Positions 1 to 6,700 of a DNA stretch of 10,960 nt are shown here, one piece after another. The DNA is from an uncultured Eubacteriales bacterium. Lineage in GTDB: Bacteria; Bacillota; Clostridia; Peptostreptococcales; Anaerovoracaceae. The DNA lies in the NCBI GenBank assembly GCA_902772685.1, contig CACYBO010000077.1, positions 1 through 10,960 of the forward strand. The letters run 5' to 3'. The position numbers and the translations under genes were made by a program. The notes under the pieces were generated by a model that was not told the origin of the DNA, did no database searches, and worked only from the letters and a program-made list of their open reading frames with translations. How positions within the stretch are numbered: position 1 is the first letter of the stretch; each line of letters begins with the position of its first letter.

Positions 1-818
1 ACGACTTTGCCGTTCATGATCTGGGCAAGCTTAAGGAGCTTGACGTCAACTTCAGGTATCTCGTCAAGCACCTTCTCCGAAGCTGTGTTGTAGATTTCAA
101 CTCCGTATTCTTCCTGGATCTCGTTAAGGATATCCAGACCCCGTCTTCCCCTCTGTCTTTTGAGAGTGTCAGAGGAATCCGCGATATGTCTCAACTCAAC
201 AAGAACAAATTCAGGGATGATAATCGGTCCCTCAATGAATCCTGTCTCCAGAATATCCGCTATTCTTCCATCGATGATGACGCTCGTATCAAATATTTTC
301 GGCGTTGCATCACTTTTGCTCTTACCGCTCTTTCCTGATTGAGAAGAACTCTTTCTGGCATTTAAAAGCAGAGAACCGAATTCCTTGGCCTTTGTGTTGA
401 CAATCAATACGCCAAGTGCGCCAAGAACAAGGTAAGTGAATATGTTCAGAATCATACCCAGCACAGGTATTTCAATTCCGGTGTATATTCCCCTGCTTAT
501 AAGGTACGCAACAAACAGGCCTATAATAAGTCCTGCTATTGTCGATATTATATCGTTTATCGATGTATCCTTAAGATCGGACTCCAGATTGCCGGCGGCT
601 TTCATTCCGCCTCTTCTGAACAATGGAAACAGTTTGTAAAAAATAATAGCGAAGATAAGTGCGATTGCTGTAACAATAAATATATTTTCTGCCACAGACA
701 GATTTGTCTCCATGTTGTAGCCCTTGAGTCCTGCCCAGTACTTCACAAGCAGATAAAAGCCGTAACCAACGATTGCGCCCATGATGGTCACAATAGCTCT
801 TAACAGCTTTCCGAGCAC
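1..818 (-). CDS. yacL: PIN-domain integral membrane protein, YacL family (3' end outside window)
   Basis: Membrane-anchored PIN-domain protein of the YacL type, a putative ribonuclease-like protein. The start is GTG at 816-818, chosen because AAAGGAGG lies 10 nt upstream; 272 codons are visible. Four hydrophobic segments can be seen at about residues 5-25, 45-65, 88-108 and 117-140. A Ser/Lys/Gly linker (about 156-170) leads into a PIN domain whose first acidic residue is Asp177 in KIFDTSVIIDGR; Glu209 in LVELR is a second candidate metal ligand. The conserved RQRGRRGLD block follows at about 221-229. Bacillus subtilis YacL is about 366 residues, so the rest of the PIN domain and the expected TRAM domain should lie left of the window. 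It sits 87 nt behind the carD-like gene on the same strand and is probably co-transcribed with it. Identity is confident; the biochemical role of the family is poorly defined. Confidence 0.9.
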   Translation of the reverse strand, partial: MLGKLLRAIVTIMGAIVGYGFYLLVKYWAGLKGYNMETNLSVAENIFIVTAIALIFAIIFYKLFPLFRRGGMKAAGNLESDLKDTSINDIISTIAGLIIGLFVAYLISRGIYTGIEIPVLGMILNIFTYLVLGALGVLIVNTKAKEFGSLLLNARKSSSQSGKSGKSKSDATPKIFDTSVIIDGRIADILETGFIEGPIIIPEFVLVELRHIADSSDTLKRQRGRRGLDILNEIQEEYGVEIYNTASEKVLDEIPEVDVKLLKLAQIMNGKV

Positions 819-905
819 TTTATAATTTCCTCCTTTCTTTCTGTATTACGCATACCGTGAGTCAACAGAATGGCTGATGATGCTTCCGTCCCTGAAACAA
901 CTGAA

Positions 906-1379
906 CTATATTGCCGCGTCAATCATTTCAAGAGCCCCATCCTCATTCACATCAAGTGCGAGCATGATTTCACTCTGGAGTATCTTCCTGGCGTTGGAGA
1001 GCATCTTTTTTTCTCCCGCAGAAAGACCGCTCACCCGGTCGTGCCTTGTGAGATCTCTCACGACTTCGGCGACCAATAATATATCGCCTGTCTTGAGTTT
1101 CTCTGTGTTAGCTCTGTACCGCTTACTCCAGTTCCCGCTCATTTCAGCAGAAACCCGGCCAAGAACAGAAATCGCCTCGTCAATTTCCTCTTGTGTCCCT
1201 ACAGGCCTTACTCCAATGTCATCACAAGCTTCGACGGGAATCATCACTTCCATGTCGCCACAAGGAACGTGAAGTAGATAATAGTCCTTCACTTCCCCGA
1301 GGATCTCGCAACGTTTTATCTGTCTAATGACTCCTGCTCCATGCATAGGGTACAGGACTTTATCTCCTGTTCTATACAT
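906..1379 (-). CDS. carD: CarD/CdnL-family RNA-polymerase-binding transcription regulator
   Basis: A 157-residue CarD-family protein. CarD proteins bind the RNA polymerase beta subunit through an N-terminal Tudor-like domain and contact the promoter fork with a C-terminal helical domain. The N-terminal domain starts YRTGDKVLYPMHGAGVI and covers about residues 1-60. The helical part follows, with Trp84 in the NWSKRYRANTEKL block, which corresponds in position to the tryptophan that wedges into promoter DNA in mycobacterial and Thermus CarD. An in-frame ATG 18 nt upstream (1395-1397) would give 163 residues, but the AGGAGG site lies inside that extension, so the start at 1379 is preferred. A strong promoter lies just upstream. 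yacL follows on the same strand, and carD next to yacL is a familiar clostridial arrangement. Length and motifs fit the family and nothing is missing. Confidence 0.92.
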   Translation of the reverse strand: MYRTGDKVLYPMHGAGVIRQIKRCEILGEVKDYYLLHVPCGDMEVMIPVEACDDIGVRPVGTQEEIDEAISVLGRVSAEMSGNWSKRYRANTEKLKTGDILLVAEVVRDLTRHDRVSGLSAGEKKMLSNARKILQSEIMLALDVNEDGALEMIDAAI

Positions 1380-1385
1380 TAGAAA

Positions 1386-1391
1386 CCTCCT
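1386..1391 (-). promoter_or_regulatory. Ribosome binding site that decides the carD start
   Basis: Minus-strand AGGAGG, 6 nt before the ATG at 1377-1379. It falls inside the codons following the upstream in-frame ATG (1395-1397), which has no such site of its own. This favours the shorter 157-residue protein. Confidence 0.85.
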
Positions 1392-1407
1392 GGTCATACG
1401 TATTAGT

Positions 1408-1437
1408 ATTATACCATGCTGAATGCAATCCAGTCAA
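1408..1437 (-). promoter_or_regulatory. carD promoter (sigma-A type, extended -10)
   Basis: On the minus strand, TTGACT (1432-1437) and TATAAT (1408-1413) are separated by 18 nt. TGG directly before TATAAT makes an extended -10. The start of transcription would fall near 1401, leaving a leader of about 20 nt before carD. This is one of the two clearest promoters in the window and probably also serves yacL. Confidence 0.85.
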
Positions 1438-1505
1438 AGGATGTTGCGCTGCGGACAAACGGAACACTGCGCCGCGGATATCCGTAATCCCCGCGTCACC
1501 TGTTC

Positions 1506-1526
1506 ATCACATTTCTGTGATATAAT
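1506..1526 (+). promoter_or_regulatory. Promoter of the two-component operon with overlapping inverted repeat
   Basis: TATAAT at 1521-1526, preceded by TGA, forms an extended -10; no good -35 hexamer is present at 16-18 nt. A perfect inverted repeat, ATCACA-TTTC-TGTGAT (1506-1521), covers the spacer and touches the first base of the -10. The half-site resembles Crp/Fnr-type half-sites but in the opposite order. A repressor or response-regulator operator is a reasonable guess. The ATG of the response regulator lies 45 nt downstream of the -10. Confidence 0.65.
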
Positions 1527-1571
1527 GACCGCGTAATCCGGCAATAAAGATACATAATTAAGGAGAATGTG

Positions 1572-2249
1572 ATGGCAAAACTGCTTGTTGTTGATGATGA
1601 AAAAGGTATACGCGATGTAATCAGAGAGTACTCCGAATTCAACGGCCACGAAGTTACGGAGGCGGAGGACGGCATGACCGCTGTCGGCTTCTGTAAGCTG
1701 AACGAGTACGACCTCATCATCATGGATATCATGATGCCGAAACTCGATGGCTATTCCGCCTGCAAAGAAATCCGCAAGATCTGTGACACTCCCATCATCA
1801 TGCTTTCGGCGAGGGGAGAGGAATACGATAAACTGTTCGGTTTCGAGCTTGGAATCGACGATTACGTGGTGAAGCCTTTCAGCCCGAAGGAACTCATGGC
1901 AAGAGTCAACGCTGTTCTGGCGAGACGCAACGGCAGCATTAAAGCCGATGAGGACATACTCAAATTCAACGGCCTTGAAATCAATATCCCTGCGCGGACT
2001 GTAAGCATCGACGGCAGCCGCGTCGAGCTGACCCCGAAGGAATATGACCTTCTCTTTTATCTTGTTCAGAATAAGAACATCGCGCTCTCCAGAGACAAAC
2101 TTCTGTCGGATATCTGGGGCTATGATTTCTTCGGCGACGACAGAACCATCGATACCCACATAAAGAACCTCAGAAGCAGCCTTGGTGATTACAGGGATTA
2201 TATCGTCACACTCAGAGGAGTAGGTTATAAATTTGAAGTTAAAGATTGA
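1572..2249 (+). CDS. OmpR/PhoB-family response regulator
   Basis: A 225-residue two-component response regulator that should bind DNA once phosphorylated by the kinase encoded downstream. The receiver domain (about 1-118) has the acidic pair Asp8/Asp9, the phospho-acceptor Asp52 in IIMDIMMP, Ser79 in MLSA in the switch position, and Lys101 in VVKPFSP. The C-terminal winged-helix domain (about 128-223) has the usual ELTPKEYDLLFYLVQN and TIDTHIKNLRSSLG blocks and ends in VTLRGVGYKFE. The start is taken as ATG at 1572, 6 nt after AAGGAG (1560-1565); GTG at 1569 is in frame and would add one residue. It overlaps the kinase gene by 17 nt. The cognate targets are not visible in the sequence; its own promoter and the convergent surface operon are the nearest candidates. 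Confidence 0.95.
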   Translation: MAKLLVVDDEKGIRDVIREYSEFNGHEVTEAEDGMTAVGFCKLNEYDLIIMDIMMPKLDGYSACKEIRKICDTPIIMLSARGEEYDKLFGFELGIDDYVVKPFSPKELMARVNAVLARRNGSIKADEDILKFNGLEINIPARTVSIDGSRVELTPKEYDLLFYLVQNKNIALSRDKLLSDIWGYDFFGDDRTIDTHIKNLRSSLGDYRDYIVTLRGVGYKFEVKD

Positions 2250-3720
2250 TACCAAAAGCATTAAATTCAAATCCTGGCTGTACTTCATCCTGTTTGCAGC
2301 TGTTCTGATGGCGGCCCTGTGGATCGTTCAGGTTCTCATGCTGAACAATCTGTACGGCACTATGAAAACATCGCAGACACAGAAAGTAGCCCTCGGAATC
2401 GAAGAGTCCTTTAAAAGCAACGATCTTGAGGACTTCTTTGATGATGTCGCCGATTACTCAGATTCCCACGATATGTATATCTATGTCGTTTCACTGGATG
2501 GTACAACGACCTACTTCAGCCCTTCTTCCGGCGACTATGACATGTCCGCGCAGGCGGAAGCGGCCGATGAAGCAAATGGGGAAGAAGATACCCCGAAGGG
2601 TCCTTCGATAGGCACACAGTATATTCTGCAGATGCAAAGCCTGAACGAGGAGATGATCAAAAAAGGCGGCGCCGTCTATATGACCTTCGGCAGTGATGAT
2701 AACTCCCAGAAGGTCCTCGCCTGCGGCAACGTCCTACATGCTGATGACAAAGAGGACATGATTGTTTATATATTCTCACCTCTTTGGCCGATGTCTTCGA
2801 CGATACATATACTGGCCCACCAGCTTCTGATCGTAACCATAATATCCCTCATTCTGGCCTGCCTGATTTCATTCTACCTTTCCAGAAGGATTACCCGCCC
2901 GATCAGGACCATCAACAACTCCGCCAAACGCCTCGCAGCCGGTGAATACGGAATCGTATTCCGGGGAGGACATTATACGGAGCTCAATGATCTTGCGGAC
3001 ACTTTGACCGGCGCTTCGATAGAACTGGAAAAATCCGATCTCATGCAGAAGGATCTGATTGCAAACGTATCCCATGACCTCCGTACGCCGCTCACGATGA
3101 TCAAATCCTATGCGGAGATGATACGGGATATCTCGGGCGACGATCCCGTAAAGCGCGAACAGCACCTTCAGGTGATTATCGACGAAACGGACAGACTCAA
3201 CAACCTCGTCGGCGACCTGCTGACGGTATCAAAAATCCAGTCTGGCAGGAACTCTCTGGAAAAGAGCAGATTCTCGATCAGTGAATCCGTCAGATCCATC
3301 GTAGAGACCTTCCGTGTCAAGGAACTGGATGAAGGCTATGTAATCAATCTGAAATGTCCTGCTGACTTTACTGTGTTTGCCGACGAAGATAAGATCAAGC
3401 AGGTCGTTTCCAATCTCTTATCCAATGCGGTCAAGTTCTGCGGTGATGACAAGACTGTGAATGTTGCCCTTAAAAAGCAGGGCCGTCAGGTGAGAGTGTC
3501 CGTCGAAGACCACGGCTGCGGAATCGCTGCCGAAGAACTGGATCACATCTGGGAACGCTACTACCGGTCAAGTTCCAACATGGCCCGCGAAGTGGAAGGC
3601 TCCGGACTCGGTCTCGCCATATGCAAAGAGATCCTGTCGCTTCACAAAGCTGATTTCGGCGTGGACAGCGCCTTAGGAAAGGGCTCCACATTCTGGTTCA
3701 AACTGGACCTCGTGAAATAG
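2233..3720 (+). CDS. Membrane sensor histidine kinase, HAMP/HisKA/HATPase_c
   Basis: A 495-residue sensor kinase partnered with the response regulator just upstream. Order of parts: transmembrane helix 1 (about 14-37), an extracytoplasmic sensor region (about 38-192), transmembrane helix 2 (about 197-216), HAMP (about 217-270, beginning SRRITRPI), a dimerisation/phospho-acceptor domain with His281 in NVSHDLRTPL, and the ATPase domain with Asn398 (NLLSNAVKF), Asp426 (DHGCGIA) and the EGSGLGLAI G-box near Gly458. All catalytic motifs are intact. The start is TTG at 2233, with GAGGAG 12 nt upstream inside the regulator gene; the next Met (residue 26) would cut helix 1, so TTG is preferred. The overlap implies translational coupling. 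The sensor region matches no domain I can name and holds an acidic, Ala-rich stretch at about 101-120. The ligand is unknown. Confidence 0.94.
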   Translation: MKLKIDTKSIKFKSWLYFILFAAVLMAALWIVQVLMLNNLYGTMKTSQTQKVALGIEESFKSNDLEDFFDDVADYSDSHDMYIYVVSLDGTTTYFSPSSGDYDMSAQAEAADEANGEEDTPKGPSIGTQYILQMQSLNEEMIKKGGAVYMTFGSDDNSQKVLACGNVLHADDKEDMIVYIFSPLWPMSSTIHILAHQLLIVTIISLILACLISFYLSRRITRPIRTINNSAKRLAAGEYGIVFRGGHYTELNDLADTLTGASIELEKSDLMQKDLIANVSHDLRTPLTMIKSYAEMIRDISGDDPVKREQHLQVIIDETDRLNNLVGDLLTVSKIQSGRNSLEKSRFSISESVRSIVETFRVKELDEGYVINLKCPADFTVFADEDKIKQVVSNLLSNAVKFCGDDKTVNVALKKQGRQVRVSVEDHGCGIAAEELDHIWERYYRSSSNMAREVEGSGLGLAICKEILSLHKADFGVDSALGKGSTFWFKLDLVK

Positions 3721-3743
3721 AGAACGGATACTGTGAAATAGAG

Positions 3744-3769
3744 AAGGCCGATCAGATGATCGGCCTTTT
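3744..3769. terminator. Intrinsic terminator between convergent operons
   Basis: A 10-bp perfect stem, AAGGCCGATC (3744-3753) with GATCGGCCTT (3758-3767) and an AGAT loop, followed by a short T-run on the plus strand. It ends the two-component operon 24 nt after the kinase stop. It lies beyond the 3' end of the convergent surface-protein gene, so it could serve both strands, but the minus-strand tail (TTCTC) is poor. Confidence 0.85.
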
Positions 3770-3784
3770 ATAGTGCCTTCTGAA

Positions 3785-6700
3785 CTATCCTCTCATCAGC
3801 CTGCGCAGCCCATATCCCGCTGCTGCAAGCAAACCCAGATTGACAAAGAAAACAGTCCATGGAATATTCTGGCCCGTCTGAACGTTTTTGAATGATACTG
3901 TCTGATTCCTATCGTTCAGATCCCGGTGGCTTCCGACCTCTACTTCTGTTATTGCAGATGTTTCCGCATCCTCTTTCAGAATGTAACATGTTTCAAATGC
4001 GACGAGAGTCCTCCCTTTCATCTCAGATGCATCCAGGCTGAACTCCAACTTTACGGTTCCCTTTGATTTCGCCGGTGTGAATCTCAGTTCGGATGTCACC
4101 TCTTTTCCGTTAACGATAAGGGGTCCCCCCGTATCCTTATTCATCAGAACACCTCTGATGATGTAGTTTTCCCCTGCAATCAGATTCTCATATGCCACCT
4201 TGTCCGTAATGGTTCCCTTCCCGTTTGAGGAAGCCTTCGTTCCTATGCGCGGCAGCGATACAGTCTGCTTCGCTTCGTTGATATCAGCGTGCCGGCCGAC
4301 CTGTTTCCCGTCTGTAGACAGTTTCTCAAAAATCACAAGATCCTTTCCCGCGTGTTCCGTCCCATCCAATACGAATGAAAGGTCAACTGTGCCGGAGACA
4401 AGTTCCACCGTATCGCTGCTGTCTGCAGTAAGCCTTTGTCCTTCGGTTTCGTACAGAGGGCCTTCAGCGGCTGCCTTGAACCTCACTGTCGAAGAGACAG
4501 TTTCGCCGCCGGCCAGCAGCGCTTTTCCCGTGGATTTGTCCATTACCGTTCCGGTTATCTCATAAATCCTGCCTGCCACCACATTGCTGTAGTTTACAGA
4601 ATCCGTAATCGTCATCTCCCTGTCAGCGTTAGAAATGCGTTTCTCCGTTTCACTGTCTGAAGCTGTCGTGTGCAGGGACGGGAAATAGATACTCTGCCCT
4701 TCGTCACCGGCATCGGTATGGGTGGCTATGACCTTCTGGTCTTCCGGCATCTGCGGATCGATCAGTTCTTCAAAGACAACGGTTTTCTTTCCCGCGGCTG
4801 CCGCCGCATCAAAGATGAGGGCAACATTCACATTTCCGCTCGCTTTTTCGGGCTTGAATGCGACTGTTCTGCTGACCGGCTTCCAGTTCACTTTAACTGG
4901 TTCTGTATCCTCTGAGCCCTCTCCTGTTTCCTCGTTGATTTCCGGTTTGTAAACCAGTCTTCCGCTCATAACATATTCCTTTCCCGGCTGAAGATTCCAA
5001 TAGGAAACCCTGTCGATGATAGTCACCGTTCCGTTCCCCGCATCTGACATGTTCATGCCGGTGTTCTTATCCGCCGCCTTTGTCCCGATTCCCGGCGCAG
5101 CGTTTTCAAGAACCAGCGGCTCTGTGTCACCTGTAAATGTGAACGGATAATCGATGGACACTGCGTATCCTTCCGGAGCCGCTGTTTCCACAATCCTGTA
5201 TTCAGCGCCTTTTCTGACTCCTTTCAGCACGGCGTAGTTGTACTCTGCAGCCTCTTCGGAATGCTCTTCTGCAGAAGTCTCCTCTTCGGAATGTTCCTCT
5301 TCAGTGTCTTCTTCGGAGGGGTCCGCCTCCGCAGTATCCGCGGCAATATCTGTATCCTCCGATTTCCACTGGATCCGGGCTGCGGCTCTTCCTTCTTCAT
5401 CTCTTTCGATTGTGAAGGTAACTGCTTTTGCGCCATTCTCATACAGATCAAACACGGCGCCCGGAAGAAACTCCCGTGTGTCTTTGTCCACTTTTGTCAG
5501 ATACAGTTTCTGAAGTCTGTCGTTTTCAAACTCGATTTCAATCGGTTTTTCTTCTTCGCCCGATACAGTAAACGCTTTAGCAGGGTTGTCGTGACCTTCA
5601 AGTCTGTACTCCTTGTGGAAAATGTAGTTTTCACGGTCAAAACCTGTTTCTTCCACAACGTAACTCCCTGCGTACAGCTTCCCGAAATCTATATTGCCCT
5701 GTTCATCGGTTGATGCTGTTACCGGTTCGATCTGTTTGTCATCAAATGATCTCGTCCCCGAGAGGGTGAATTCAATCCCCTCCACAATTCCATCTTCACC
5801 GGTATCGGTTTTCCTGAGAGTTACATCGGTCCATTTGGCCTTGTTGTTCATCTCGAATGAAAACGCAGTCCGACCGGTATCCTTCTCGGCGATTGTTTTT
5901 ACCATTGGCTCCGGTGCGGTGTAGTGTTTCTCCTGCTCCGGCGTCAGTTCTTCCGTTACTGTGTAAACTCCATGGGGAATGTCTCTTACCTCAAAGGACC
6001 CTTTCGAAGTTGTTGTGGTCTCATCATCGTTTTTGTGGAACACGTCCGCGCTTCCGGCCCATTCAAAATCCCGGTATCCGAACTTCCACCCCTCCGGCTC
6101 TTCAATACTCTTCTGGACCGGATTTCCAACATTCTCCTCGTCCAGAACGGATTTCAGTGTCACCTTTACCGGTATCGAAACGCTTTCACTCTGCGTTTCC
6201 GCTTCATATTCTCTGAACGCATCCTCATTCTCGACGATGGTTTCATTTTCTTCCGTCCCGATCATTTCCTCTTCGGTGTAAACACCGTCTTTCTGCGCGG
6301 CATACTTCACATCCTCATAGATGAGCACATCCCCTTTTGCAAAGGCATAACAGCCGTCCTGATTTTTGAAGTGGTCCGGCGGATATCCCTCAGGGTCCTC
6401 TGCTGCATTTTCAGCTTCCCCAGTTACATGAACAGTGAATTCACCTGTCTCTTTGTTCTCCGCTGCGCTGTTCAGCGCATCCAGATCCCCGGGATCCACT
6501 TCAAATTCTCCCAGTGAAAAGCCTTCTTTCACCTTTTCCTTCGTGATGCGCGCCTGCGACAGCAGTTCTTCCCCGGTCATCTCTCTGGCCGGAACATCCG
6601 CCCTGATGTCGAAATGAAAACCGGCAACATCGGAGCCATCGTCTGTGGTCTTGGAAACGATCAGGTATCTATCTCTGTGATAGCTGTTCGTCCACGTGAT

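Noticed and set aside
877..1272. Plus-strand open frame of 131 codons opposite carD
   Set aside because: The minus-strand CarD reading frame is well conserved with promoter and ribosome binding site; this frame has neither.
1434..2288. Long minus-strand open frame (284 codons) opposite the response regulator and kinase start
   Set aside because: It is antisense to a clear, motif-complete response regulator, shows no recognisable domain and has no ribosome binding site.
5251..5293. Repeated 13-mers as a CRISPR-like array
   Set aside because: Only two units, in frame within a coding sequence and translated to repeated EEHSEE peptides.
5261..5713. Plus-strand open frame of 150 codons inside the surface gene
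   Set aside because: Antisense shadow over the acidic insert and neighbouring SpaA-like domains; the low stop density follows from the Glu-rich sense strand.
5924..6517. Plus-strand open frame of 197 codons inside the surface gene
   Set aside because: Composition is that of a mirror frame (runs of Phe, Ser, Arg) opposite an acidic coding region; no domain is visible.
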